This document shows positions 22,801 through 37,800 of a stretch of DNA of 64,000 nucleotides, one piece after another. The position numbers were made by a program, and so were the translations under genes. The stretch's first letter is position 1. The number at the start of each line of letters is the position of its first letter. The notes beneath the pieces were generated by a model that saw only the letters and a list, made by a program, of their open reading frames with translations, searched no databases and was not told the origin of the DNA. This DNA comes from Epiperipatus broadwayi (lineage: Eukaryota; Onychophora; Udeonychophora; Euonychophora; Peripatidae): assembly GCA_028023455.1 (NCBI GenBank), contig JAQFVV010000112.1, positions 2,480,001 through 2,544,000 of the forward strand. Reading direction: 5' to 3'.

Positions 22801-25800
22801 GAGGTTCAATTAATTTTAGTTTTAAAATGATACTACAGCTTTTATCCCTGGCTGAAGGGGAAAAAAAATCTCAGTAGGGCTACTTAGTGTTTGAATAATA
22901 TTTCACCTTCAGAACTAATCACCATCCATAAAGAAGATGTAAGTTTGTATTCTATGTGAAATAAAATTATATAACATTAGGACAATGTCTAAAATTTTTT
23001 TTACATCATTCTTATAATGAAAAACCTCACATCCTCAGAAAAATATCATGGAGGGTAGCAACTTATTCAGAAATTGCTCAAAGGAACAATAATAGGGTGA
23101 AAAAATGGTTAGAAAAGTATGGAAGATAGGCCATGTCACCTTTGTACACCTGATGGCTAGAAGTGGAACGTTATCAACTTGGAAGATGATGGTATTGTAT
23201 GGAAACAATGATTGCATCATAGAATGAACTTGGTTTATAAATATTCATTACAGTTTAGTCATCATATTTTATAGTTGAAAGAAGGTGATCAGTTTTTTTT
23301 TGTGACTGTCAGATAAAAACCTGATCATATATGTTGTTCAATTACTACATTAATAATACCATTATTTTTGCATTACAACATTTTAAGATAAGCAAGTTAT
23401 TTTGAAAAGGCAGCTGCTTATGAAGATCAGATAACTTCGATAGACACTGGAATGTTTAATGGGCCACGTAGTGATCTGATCCATTTTGGCTGCCATTCTT
23501 CGTAACCTCTGATGGATCTTCTCAATAACTATTATTTTTCATTTGCTCTTAGTCTATGGGCTTTTTGTTTTCTTTTGCATTAAAAATGAAGTTAATCTTC
23601 AAACATTTAATAGATGAGCTATTTTGGACATTGGAAATTGATAATCAGGCATTACTCGTCTTGAATCCAGATTTCTTGAATATTTCCTTTTACTTAATTA
23701 AAAAACAAGCATCTACCAGATATTCCCTTATTATCCTCTTAAGAGTTCCATAAGTTAAAAAAAAACTAAAAAACTATGTTATTGATACTTCTATAGCAAT
23801 GCAAAGTATCCAACTCCAAATAAATAAATATAAAACAACAGAAATTGTTTAAATTAATGGATACACATTATCAATAAATAGTAAGCTTAAAAATTAAACA
23901 ACACATTAATAAAAGAATCAGATTATTTGCCAAATATGTTGATTTGGAATTAAAAATGCCTCTTAAAATGTTGCACATGGGATGTAGTTCTATATGATAC
24001 AAAAAACTAGTACTACTAAAAAATGAGGAAAATAATTGGAGGCCTTTGGAAAGTGGTTTATAAGAGAAATTTAGTTTGACTGATAAAAATGAGAATACCA
24101 AAAGTTTAAAAAATTAAAGAAATTAAAAGAAAAAATTGAAGTGGACATACTATTAAAATTTAGGAAGACAGAAGAATTTGTTAGTGAGAATTGTAAAAAA
24201 AAAAAAAAGGATTAAAAAAAAAAGATAGTTGAATTTTAAAAAGAGATAATTTTTAAAATCTCGATATAGAATAGACTTGATAGTCAATTGTAAAGCCTGC
24301 ATCAAGGCGAGTCACTCATAAATATAATTGAATAAACTTTTATTAATATGTTATAAATACTAGGCTGTATATAACGCAAGGAAATAGCTATTATAAATTT
24401 ACTATTTATGTCCATTCATTATTTAAATACATTAATAGTTTCATAATTAGAAAGGTAGAATAGATGTTGAGGTAAAGCACAGACTCCAAGATCTTATTGC
24501 TGCCTTTTATAAGTTAAAAGATAGATTATTTCATCATAAGAAAATATCTAAAGCAACTAATGTAGCTGTATATAGAACTGTTATTTTACCTAGTTTTTCA
24601 ACTTACTGAATGTAATACTGTAGAGCCCATTATTACAAAATTGCACCTTTAATGGATTGGATCAGTAAAATGAATGAGCAATGCAAGTCTTTTATGGGAA
24701 TCTTGAACATGGTTTTTATAGAAAGTAAACCTTTCTACATTATAACTAATATCTCAAAGACAATACGAAGTGTTTCCATTGGGAAATTATGGTAAAGACT
24801 AAAATACATTAAGAGCTACAATTAGACATGGTGTTGAAGAATTTCAGAAAAAAAGAATCAGCATATTCTACAAGTGAATATAATAATAGCTAACCAATTA
24901 GTTTGTATAATCATGGTAAAACTCATTTCTAGAGCAATTTCTTTTTTTCTCACTTTTGGAGTTGGAATGGTAACATTCCTTTTCAAGTGGTTGCACCCAT
25001 GCAAATTTTATCAAAATACCATCTAACAGTTATCTCTACAATGTTACAAACATTAAAATCTCATCATCATCCTTTCTCTGCCTAAAGATAGGTCCATTCC
25101 TCAAATCAACCACTTTCTCCTAAGGTCTTCTGATCCTTGTTCTATTCTTCAAGCATTTTCAACTACCAAAAATCAATTACCAATTCTTTTACCTCTCCTC
25201 CTCTCACTTATTACAGTGCTGAAACAAAATATATCATAACTCCTCTAACTCAAGCATATGTAAAGTCCTATTTCTCTTGATCTTAATTATCTCAAAAAAA
25301 TAAGGACTTTTTTCACTTACTCTTTTCAAGATTTCTAATCTCATCATTCCAACTTTTACATTAATTTCCAAACCCATATCTCAAAAGCATCTCCTTTTCT
25401 TTTATTCATTCTTTTTTTAATCTTACTATTCTCTTCTCTATACAAAGCTATACTACAAACAAAACATTTAAAAAGTTTTTTTCTAAATCTAACTTTTCAA
25501 ACAATCTCCTACTCTTAAATGTAATACAAAATCTTTACTATATCAAATAATAGAGGAAGAAACAATTAATGAGTATATTATTCCTCTCAAGTAAATTACT
25601 GAAAAGTGAAAAATTACTCATTGAATAAACAACATTCGACTGATTTCAAGACTTTAACAATATTTTATCAATTGTGCTGATTTAAACATTTCACAATCAA
25701 TTTCATTCTGAAAAAACAAAAAAAAAAATTGATGTATATACAAAACCATGCCCTTTGCTAAAATGAATCTGCAAAACTTTCAAGTTCCATAACTACTTAA

Positions 25801-28800
25801 ACTACACTCAGCTAATCATCTGATCAGCAATAGTATTCTGTCCCATGAGCAGGATCAGAGAATAGTCACATCATCAGTTCATCCATTCTTTTTCCCATTC
25901 CATTCTCTTCATTGCCCAGTTCTTCAATTCCATGTAACTCTTCCCATCTCTTATATCATCCAACAATGCCAATCTTTACTACTCTTTCTTCTTACTTCCA
26001 TTCATCATTCCCTCCAAAATATCTTTCAAATACTTTCTTCTTAATATCTGATATACACATAAAAAAATGCTATCATGTTTCAATATCCGTTATTAACTCA
26101 TTAATAGTCAGATGATTTAACAAAAGCTATTAATTTTTAATTTTATGATAACATTGATAATTAAATTATTAAATGAAATATAATTTTTAAATAAATCTTT
26201 ATAATCAATAGTGATGGATGGTGACATTTTTATTTTTTCACTTATAAATAAGATGCAAACATCTATGCATACAGTAAAGAACACTACTTTTTTTTTTTTT
26301 TTTAAATTGAAAATAACTCTCAAGTTAATGATAAATTACAACAAAAAAATTCATTTATAAAATATTATAATTTTTCAAAAAGTTTGTATTATTCTCAAAA
26401 AACTTAAATATTTTAAATTTATACCTTTAAATTTTTCAGCTGGCTGCTCATTGAATTCTTCGTCTTCATCATTTAAACGAGAAGCCATTTTACTACGTTC
26501 TAACCAATTTTTGTATCTGAAAACAGATTAAGAAATGAACATACAAACAATAAAAAAAAAGGCGAGAAAGATTGTGAAACTGAGTTTCTCTGATACTAAG
26601 AAATGTTTCAATGTCCCACTGCAAGTTAATAAATTTTTTTTATTGATGTTTTATTCTCTAGCTAAGAACTAGATAACAATTTACTGAGCAAAACTAAATA
26701 GTTTACTAAGTTGGCTATGGCTTATATGAAAGTAAAATCTCAAATCTATTAAAAAAAATTTTGAGTTTATTTGGCTTGGATTTGTGTAGCAAAATAAAAT
26801 AGTTTGAATAGAAAAATGCAGTTGTAGAAATGGAGAAATTGAAGCAAAAACAACAATATATGACATGTGCAATAAAGACAGTTACAACACTTTAGTCTGT
26901 GAAACAGTATGAAAAAAAAAACAATTGCAAGGGCAAAGATAAATATTAATGCAACAATGAAAGAAATGATTGAAGACTAGCAAAATACAGGAAACTGATA
27001 AAGTTTTAGTTGAAACACTAAAATTCATATAATAATAAAAAATTGAGTAAATTATTTGTTTGTAATAAAAATTACAATTCCATCAAAGAGAAGCCTTATT
27101 ACAATAGAATACAAGATTAAGAACAAGACTCTATAAAGATATATGCTATATCAGATACAAATTCTTTTTTAAAAAAATATCATAAATCAAAACATTTGGG
27201 TTGTTCAGCTAGCGAGCACAGTTTACTGATCAATCATAAAATTATTTCCATGTTAATGTTGAAATAGAAGAATTCTTTTGAATTTCTTATAACTTTTATT
27301 TTATAAAATTTTAATTTCATTTGATTTCTGAACATCTTATTTTTTTAATTAAAATAAATTACTGTGGATAACCAACAGCTTTCTTAGAAATGTAAGTATA
27401 ATAATTTTCATTGATAAATATATATAAAAAAGAACAAAACCACATTCCATTTAATAAAATTATGTAAGTTAGGTTTTCATGGGAAATCTCCAATAGTGGA
27501 AAAATTCTAAATGATGTTAAGTGAAAAGGCTTAGAGATGTCTAATTGATGAACTGTAATATTAATTCAAAATCTAAAAAATTATTATGTTTTCAAATGTA
27601 TAAGAGTATAATAAAATGCTTTTTATTATATCTGTGGTTTGCTTGACTATTACAATTGTCAGTTTTTAAAAAATTCAAACTTTATTTATACATTTCTAAA
27701 TACATTGAACTGTTAATAATAACAAACATAATAGTACAGAACACAATGTTTCGAGTTGTATTATTTTCCTCTCATCTTCCAAGTTATGTTGACCAATGAC
27801 AATGTAGCATGAAAATTGAATTGGTTACCTGTAGATTTATAAATACTGATTTTACATTCTAACCAACTTAGGTTATTTTTTATTTGCAATTTTGATCATC
27901 TACAGCCTTCATGAGAAAAACAGTTGTGATACAACTGTAGATCAGTCAAAAATGTAAGCTAAGAAAGGTATATTGAAAGGCTGTAAATTCAAGTGTAACA
28001 AAAGTGAATAATTAAATATTGAAATCACATTAAAAACAATGCAAAACAGATGACTTAAAGAAATAGAATTGCAATATTTTGGTAATGGGGACTTTGTTAG
28101 TGTTAATAAAGATTGTTTATTTTGTAAAAATGAAATTTTTTCATAAAACAAACAAAAAAAAAAGTGCTCATACTGAATTGATTCTATCCGAATTGTGATC
28201 AAAAGTATGAAAAATATAGATATAATACTATACATATATAATTTTTAAAAAAAATTGAAGGATACATATTTTTTTTGTAGCTTGAGGCAATCCAAGCCCC
28301 ACTTTCTGTCTTGATCAATTTCTGGGGCTCACTGAGAGGATTATATACAAATTTTTTCTTCTTACGATCCCTAAAAATAATACAATTAATAAACAGAATT
28401 AATGTGTGTATGTCTACATATATATATAATGCTCATACAATATAACATATATAAGAAAGCATACAAAAATATATCAAATATTAATGATCCAATTGTTATT
28501 TTCTTTACCACAAAAAGGTATCTTCAATTCAGACATTTGTGCATGCTTTCCATCAGACGAGCTTTAATCTATTAGAATTTAATACTCCTCACACATACAT
28601 TTATACAGACATAACATTTGTAGCCAGAATTTATTAACTAAACATAGCACTATATTGTGATTCGCATTATACAATTTACTATTACCCCCATTATTCCACT
28701 TATCCCATTATGATTAATTAAAGGTTTATTCTTGTCAGTGCATATTCAAGCAAGCTCATCGTGAAAATATCAACCTGCCTGTTACCTGTAAACGGTGCAT

Positions 28801-31800
28801 AAGAATGCAAGAAAATCAAACAATTTTTCTATAACATTTGAAATTTTTAGAAGAGATACACTATTTTTATTATGCCTAGATATTAAAATTGTTAGATATG
28901 GTCCTGTATATTTTGTTTTAACTTTTGTCTCATTTGGCTAATTAAAATATATAGAGAGAATATTTTAATTAATCGTATATTCAGCATCATTTTCAACTAT
29001 TACCAGTCCATTTCTGGATGGACATCTCTGAGCTTAATTTTGTTTCTTCGATTCACATCTTCTCTTCTTTTTAGAAAATTTTCCTATCCATTTATCTTGC
29101 ATGTGGATTCTTTCCAAGTACCTTAGGATTTCTTGGAATCCAATTTAAATTAGCTTCAGACTTCTAATTCTTTCATAGATGACAATTGTTTCTTTTGCCC
29201 ATTTAATTCACTTTTGATCTCTTCTTACTACATTGAACATACAGCTTTCCATATTTCATTGTAAAAAGTGTAATCATTATTTCTTTTTATTTACCAAATG
29301 CTTGCATCTAAGACTAATAATTAAGCACTGGTAAAAACATTAATAAAAATATTCTTCCAATTCAAGTATAATTTTTTTAATAACAAATTATTTCTATTAT
29401 AAGCACTGCAGCAGAGTTCAATCTTATGATTTTTGTCCAATTGATTAGACAGAAAATATTTTTTCTTTTATTATAAAGAAATAATATATTATTGCTAAAT
29501 TGGCAAGAGTATAAACATATTACTCATCAAATAATGTCTAATTAGCCAGTCAACTATTGTGCGCAGATAAAAAATAAATCCACTTTCACCTGTCATCTAA
29601 ATTCTTATACAAATCATAGATAAAGCAGTGACTATAAAGGCACCTTTCAAAGCAAGGAAGATGTTCTTGCAGGTCTACTGAATTGTCTGATATTTAAATT
29701 TATAAAAACATCTCAACTAATATGAAATCCATGCTTATAGATATCATTGTCTAATCTATGGTCTGTATAAGAACTTAGATGGCATCTGAATTCATGTTTC
29801 ATATCTATATGATGTATTATGAGTGGTTAGATAATTTAAACGATTATAAAAAGAATATTTTGATTAGTCATTGTTTATTCACCATCATATTTATTGTTGC
29901 TTTCATTTCATTATTACTTTTTATTTTATTTTTTCCCACTTGCCTTTGGTCCTACTTTCTTGCTTTCATTCGGATAGCTCATATAATTTGTGAAAATAAA
30001 ACCATCATCCGACATAGTCTAAATAACTTGAGTAGCTTCTACTTATTTTTATTCCAATAGCGTACACAAATATCTGTCAGTAATAATCCTTTCAATGATT
30101 CTATGAAATCTAATCAACTGCTGTATTTTAATATACAGTGTATATAAGTTTACGTCTTGATGTCCCAACGCTTATTACCATGAAAATGCTTAGAAAATCA
30201 AATGACTTTCCATAATCTATAAACTTCAATGCAAAATGGCAACTTATACTCATTATTTCTACAATTTCTCTTCATACTAGAATGTGACTTACTATGCTAT
30301 AACTTGTTTTCTAAACAATTTGTTGTTTTTTTTTTTTGATTGCACCAAGTTTAAAATTCTTAGTAAATCAGTGATAATGAACTTAATAGAAACGTTTCAA
30401 AATCTGAGAAAAAAAGCTAATAGCTCTATTATTTTTCATACTTTTTTTCTTAAATATCATATGGTATGGTCTTATCATTTATCAACAATCGCTTTATTTT
30501 TAGGCAAGAGATTACTACAAATGCTATTTGCTAACTAATTAGGTTAGTTACCTTTATTCAGATATGTAAAATAGTAATATCAAGATTAATATTGACTTCT
30601 TTGAGGTCTGTGCTGACTTTCTGGCCTAAATCCTGACTTTGATTCCAAATAAAGCATTAAAAGTATTTACAAAATATTAATTCTTGAAATTGTTCAAGCA
30701 ATTTTCAAGTTCAATGTGTTTTCTAATGTCTATTTATTGGTTATAGGAATAACTTTCACTGTGTATGTGGGGGAGGGGGGAGGTTTCAGAAATTATTAAA
30801 CTGTATTGCTATCATGTGAAGCTTTATGTAAAAAAAAAAAAAAAACATTCTTTGTAAATATGACCAATATAAAATAAAGCATAATTTAAAAATAATAAGA
30901 TTTTTTTCTACATGTGAAAGCTGCTGCTAAAAAAAACCTTTCAAGTCATTGGTAAACATGTATATTAATATCTTCACTAACCATTTTCTTTGTGATACTG
31001 TCTTAACCATTACTTTTTCTTCATCGCCAGTAAGATCAAGAACAACCGATGATGCTTGTTCAGCAAAAGAACCCTTGTCTACTTCCAGACTAGATAAAAG
31101 AATATGGGTAACAGAGAATATATATATATATATACACAGCACAATTCTCTTATAAGTAAAAATTAAAAGAAATTGCAGATTTTTTATTTATAAATTAAAG
31201 CTTAATTTTAAAAAAATTATTTTTTTTTTGTATTTTTCACAATAATTTTATCCCATTATCTGATAGTTTCAACTATCTAACAGTCTTTTTGTGAGCTAAA
31301 AAACTGTTTTAGCCAGTACGAACTGTCAGATAATTGAATAAAAAGCATTATAAAAGTGCAAAGAAATGCAAAGACTGAAAGAGTATTGAACATTTCAAAA
31401 AGATAATATAGCACTACATTTTTTTAAATTACAATAATTATGAAATTCAATCAGTAAATAGTTTAAAGTGATTATAATATGAACTACAAAAAAAGTTTTT
31501 GGTATAATCTTTTCTGATATCACTTTACCTATTCCTCAAAACTAGTAGAAAAAAATAACTTTTTTTAAAACTCTCTATTGTCATACCTAGTTAAAAGCAA
31601 CTTAACATACAAGCCATTTATTATTATCAACAGAAAACATTTCATTATGAACATCCTTTGCAGAAAAAGTTTTTGGCCAGTATTCTTTAGTAGGAAACTT
31701 CTTGAATACAGCTGACATTTTAATTACTGAAACAAGCCACTATACAAATAACACAGACAGGCGCAATGTAAATGCTATATATCCAGAGACTCAATTATAT

Positions 31801-34800
31801 GAGTTAACTACATCCTCCATCTGAAACTATTGTTCTTTCTGCATTGACTAATTTATTTTTCTTCTATCTCATTTTAATAAAAGCTGTGTTGTTAATTTCA
31901 CTATCTTATCTTTATATTGCCCATTCTAATTATAAAAATCTAACCAAAAAAAAAGAAGAATCTTTTATTTTTAAATTTCTCCCTTTAGTAATATTCTAAA
32001 ACTCCAAAAAATAATGGTCAATATCCACTATCCTGTTTCTATGTAAACCATATCTTAAAGAGCTGCCCTCTCCTCAAGTGCCATCTACTATAAGCTTGGG
32101 TAATGCCCTATTGCACTTTATATCCTATCAAACCGATTTCTGGCTTTTGCTTTTATCAATGAGGCTTGCAAAGTTGAAAATAACAGTCATGCACTCAGCA
32201 ATTACTTTTAATTCCATTTTGCTATTCACACAAACAACCTGAAATTCAAATCAGCTTAAGATTTTGAATTTCAATCAACAGCCAAAAATATAATTTAAAA
32301 AAAAAAAAAAGGAATTAAAATAAAATAGGACATCCAGTAGAGATCACTTTTGCTCACCAAACATTGCGAGTTGAAGATTTAAATGATTTATTATTATAAA
32401 CCATATACACAATTCAAATCCTCAACCCATTTTTGTTTTCTTTATCTGATATCTAAAGTTCTCATCTTTGAACTAAATAATAATGAGGTTTCTCTAATGA
32501 GTGCTATCATACATTGTTTCATATTTTATGAATTTTTTATTCTTATTTAATTCCAAATGGGTTTTTTAATTCATATTCACTTTCCATAACTCTATTTTTT
32601 TTCTACCATCAACTTATCTATTCTTTTTTTCCATCACTTATAATTATTTACTTGTAATATATTTTCTGCACATTTATCTCATTTCCTATTAACTTTGTAT
32701 ATTATAAAACTTTTCTTTCTGAATGAGTCAGTTTCCTTATCCAATCCAATTAAACACTACTTTTATTAACCTATTTTTATTGTAACCTTCCAAATACTTT
32801 AAATTTTACTCATTAAAAAAAAAAGATCCATTGCATTCCCTTTGAATAGCTTCATTTGTTGTTCATAATTCCCCAATCCAATGCACATCTGTCTATTTCT
32901 AATCAATACATTGTTTCATTTCCAAATATTAAAATAGATACCACAACCCTTTCAAAATTATTATGCATCTCATATTTATCATGAGCAACATGATAAATTT
33001 TAAATCAAACCCATGAAGTTTTAGCTTTTTGTATCAACTTTAAATCCCAATTTGCTATATAATTCCTTTTCTCATTTAACAAAATACCTAAATATATATA
33101 CTCCTCCACTTCTTCAAATCAAATATTTTTCATTCTTCAGTAATATATGATGCAAAATGGCTAATGCTTCTATGCATAGATCATATGCCCGGAAACCTTG
33201 TTAGACATATTAAATGTTCCTTAGTTCTAATGTTATTATAACTCACAATAAACTAATCTATTGCTTACTTATTTTATCACCTAATAATTTTTTCAGCTCC
33301 AATTCATTCGTTTTTCTTCTATCTCATTTTAAATAAAAACTATTTAGTTAGTTCTACTATTTTATCCTCATATTATCCACTTTTGTTATAAAGACCTAAA
33401 CAAAAAAATTATAAAATCTTTCTCTCTTTTATCCCCTTTTACCATTGAATTTCTTCACTTTCCATATAATTTATTCAGATATTTTTTCAATATGCTAGTC
33501 CAAAAAATAAATGTTGTAATACTCTTTCTTACATCAACACATAAACTATATCTACAACCCAAATCCTTATTTCATTTTAGTCTTCTTTCTTTGGCATTAA
33601 AAATTTCTGACACCATATAGTCTTTCATAAATCTATACAGGGATGGGAAACCTAGGGCATGCATGCCATGCTTAGCATGCAGAATGATTATCAATGGCAT
33701 TCTAATTGAATTTTTAAAAAAATTATATTTTAAATACACACATGTTTGCACCTTGTAAATGGAAACCATAATTTAATTTATTAATTATTTTGTACAATAA
33801 GCATATATTTTATCTTTGCTATTTTCAATAAAGATAAGAGCTAAATGAGATGGAAATACTTTTTTTCAGGGGGGATTAATTTTGCTTTGAATTTTTTTTT
33901 TGACGGTCATTGAACTTTGATACTTTTGTACACAAGTGCGAGTTTAAAATAAATTTATATCCAGCAGAATATTATATCAATGAATTCATTTTAAAAACTT
34001 CTGTTTGTAATTATATAATAATACATTTTAAGTTTTGGTGCATTTACTTGAAAAAAAAAAGTTTATAATTAGTCATAGGTGGGTTAATGTGGGAACGAAG
34101 TCCACAAATATGCGAGACTTATAATATTGTTCCAATCTCAAAGAAGTTAAAAAATCATGTCTATTGTGTAATTAAAACTAATTTTTCATAGAGAAAAATT
34201 CCAAATGGCCATAGTTTTAAAAAAAAAAAGAATATATGAAAAACTTCCAATTTTGAGTTGATTTTTTATATCACAAAAATGAGTTTCTTTGAAACATTTT
34301 TGATGAATGAGACTTGGTTTATTTTGCTAAAAGTTCATTAATCAGCTTTTTAAATTAAACCATTGAAAGCTAAATGCACTTTACCTATTCTGAATCACTG
34401 TACATTAATCGGCAATTTTGTAAGCAATACACTTTTTTTAAAGTGTTAAGATGAATTTTCTCCATGCCTAAGGAAATTTTAAGCATGTCTTTCAAATGCA
34501 ATGTAATTTAATTAAACATAATTTTCACATATGATTCTATGTATTTTAAAATATTGAATAACCAATAATATAATATCTGGTTATAATGGGCTTCAAAAGT
34601 ATATAATATATAATTTTGAAGCCCATTATAACCAGACTAATTTTGTTATTATATATAATAAGATTGGTAGAATCATGTCGGCACGCAGAATAACATGTAA
34701 CATAGGTTTGGCATGACACCATTAAAAGGTTGCAGATCCCTGCTCTATATAATTTTATTTCTATATAAATCTGAATTTTAAAAAAATCTATTTCTTACTT

Positions 34801-37800
34801 CTTATTACCTAATCATTTTTTTCGGTTGCGATTCATTTATTTTTCTTATATATATTATTAAAGAAATCTATTTTGTTAGTTCATTCCTATCTTCATATTA
34901 TAAATTTTCATCATAAAGATCTAAACAAAAAAAATCTTTATTTCTTTCATCCTCTTTATCTTCAAATAATTATTTTTTGTCATATAAATAACTTATCTAC
35001 TCTCTTATTCTAAATTTCCTACATGTAATGTGATGCACTCTGATTTTTCCTTATACGGAGTCAGGAATCTCTCAGCAACTATGCCCAGAGAAACCTGTTA
35101 GCCACTTTGACTTCCCTTTCCATTCTTCACCCTAAGTTTTCCCATATTCTTCTCTATCCTGCTCCATCCCATTTCTACAACATAATCTTTGTCAACTCCA
35201 TGGTCTTTATATCTAAATCTCCCTTGTCTTTTCCCAAACCCAGCATAAAAACCAATAAGCCACTTTCTGTTTAATTATTTTGTTTACATTTACTCTTCCA
35301 CAACTTCATTATTTGTACCCTTTCTGCTTTCAGGCATTTACATTTAATTAACAGATGCCTAATATTTTTTATGCATTCCTTACACAACTTGCAGATTAAA
35401 TCACCCATATTTTTTCAATTTGTCATAAATTGGATAAGTTCTGCCACCTAATGATATATATAAAATGTATTATGTATGTTCAACTTTTTGCTTATAATTT
35501 ACTGACTTTTCCTTGTAAAAATTAAACAAAAACGTCTGTGAATGACTCCTATATTTAGTTTATAAATTTCTTACCCCTTTTCTGAAAAAAAATTTGAAGG
35601 CCTATAAGGAATGAAAAATTCTTTATCCTTGATCTGTTCCATCAGTTTCCTTTCCTTCTTGGGTACAAACAGTTTGTTACTAGGTTTAATTATAGTGGTA
35701 AATGTATTCTAGTGAAGACAGAAAAAAAAAAACCTTAATTAGTTACAATGAATAAAGTTTACAAACTAACTCTATCCAACTATTTATGTGTATGCATGTG
35801 TTTTTATTTAAAATAAATTCAGTATATATATACATTATCTATACCCCCTATCATGGATCAAATAAGTCTGAATATGTTACTAAGATAATTCACAAACAAA
35901 ATTTCTAGAGAATTATTTAAATGATCTTGCAAATAATGCCTATCTTTTGCTATATCAGTGCCAATTTATTTTGTCATAAAAAGTGGACATTACGTGCAAG
36001 ATCATTTAAATGATTCTTTAGGAATCTTGCTTGTGAATTATTTTAATAACCTATTAAGATTTATTTGCTTCATGAATGGGTTTATATTCTTAGCTTTACA
36101 TATTTGATAAGCTATACTTATATATATATTCTAATAATTTTAATAAGTCCATAAATAAATTATAACTGTTAAATATATATTTTATTATCACATGATTACT
36201 GTTTCCTATGCTTACCCATAACTGTTATTAAAATAAGCCAGAAACTAGTCTGGGCATATTGGATGAGTAGGCACTAGATAGGTATTTTATGCACAAGCCT
36301 TCTGTTATCTCTTGATTACTCTGGCTTGCACTGAGTGGCACTACTGTATGGAGAGTTTTGCCTGTTTTAATATATTTTATTCACACTAAGTCAAATTCAG
36401 TATACATATATTTAAATGATTCTTTTATTTCAATGAGACTATTAAAAAGTACAAAATCAAACATATGAAATTCAGAATTGGTAGCACATTATAATATGAA
36501 AAATTAAAACAGTAATTGAGCAATAATCGGAATAGGAGAGATGTCAGTTACCATTTCTTGTATTTCATTACAAGAGAACTCCTAAGATAATATCAAATTG
36601 CTTTTCACTTCAACTTTTGAATGTTATTTATTAATAGTCTAGTAAAGTGACCAAGCAAAGAAATTCAAAAGCTAAAAGTTCCCAGATAAAGAAATAAAAT
36701 ATAAATTCTTAGTTCGTAGCTATCACAGCTTTTTAATTATACAGAAGTCTTGACAATTTGGCATTTAGAGAAGAGAAAGAAGAAAAAACCTTTCAAACAA
36801 TTTTACTAATTTTATTCAGGTTATAGTTTCACTATCCAACACACATTAAATCAGTAATTCCTTCCGGAAATTTGACCAAAAAACTTTTAAAACCTATCTG
36901 CTATAGCATAAACAAACGTGTATTTTACAAATCCTCAAATAAATTTATTTTCCAGATCCAACAATAATCAGTTGGATTTGATCTTTCTAGACTTACTGCA
37001 GACCCGTCAAGAAGTTCAGAACCTCTCATGGTTGCTATTTTTATTTGCTCCTGAAGTGGAATTTAAAATCATCTGACTTACATAATAGAAAAGCAACACA
37101 CAAACCAAGAAACCATGGAGATAAAGTGGTCCAATCTATTGCAATGACAGAAATGAAGAATCTAATTAAAGTCACTAAAACATTTTTCTGCTAATTGGAA
37201 TCATTCCAAATTCATTTATACAGTTTGTAATTAGTTAGTTGCTAAAAAAAACAACACCCCATATTCTAAATAAATACCTTCAAACCAAAGAAAATTAAAA
37301 AAATATATATATTTAATATTTTTACAATTTTGTTCTTATCAATTAGTCAATGGTTTCTTTTATGTTTATTTAATAAAATTCTAAACCAGTGCTAAAAATG
37401 TGCTAATTTTTTCCTTCTCTTCTTTTTCTGAGAATAATGCTGACAATATTGATATAATAATTCAATAATTCTTCACTGTTTATACAAACTTTAATAACTT
37501 GACATTTAGACATTTATTAACAAAAATGATGCTTAAAATAATAAATTTTTCACCTGAGATGAATAATAATAAAAAATAAAATTTGTTAAGTAAGAAACAA
37601 CATAATCCTGTATTTTGATGGACATCAGCCTTCCATAGAACATTGTTTCCTTAGAGACTCAATTTATATAAGATTACACAGTTTATATTTTTTTTAAAAA
37701 GAAAGAATATATTTACTTAACACAATAATAAACACCTAAAGTTAGAAAAATGCATTTGAATTTTTAAAACAATATAAAGAACTCACTAAAATTTATGATG

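Larger units (their letters stand above)
31810..35420 (-). mobile_element. Tandem fragments of a second LINE family
   Basis: A block beginning ttatttttcttctatctcat is seen at about 31847 and 33308, and in a diverged form at 34815, on the same strand. In the middle copy (32850-33570) the minus strand reads EEVEEYIYLGILLNEKRNYI, and ILIFGNETMY in the place of the usual LLYGSE.W block. At 35010-35420 the minus strand reads ICKLCKECIKNIRHLLIKCK, a Cys/His pattern of LINE C-termini. All pieces are riddled with stops. A hAT-type element (33639-34742) and DDX54 exon-free intron lie between them. Confidence 0.5.

Noticed and set aside
35575-35680. Alternative DDX54 acceptor at aaacctag, nearer the exon
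   Set aside because: It would bring TAA into frame after the previous phase-0 exon; the upstream acceptor keeps the frame and has a better pyrimidine tract.
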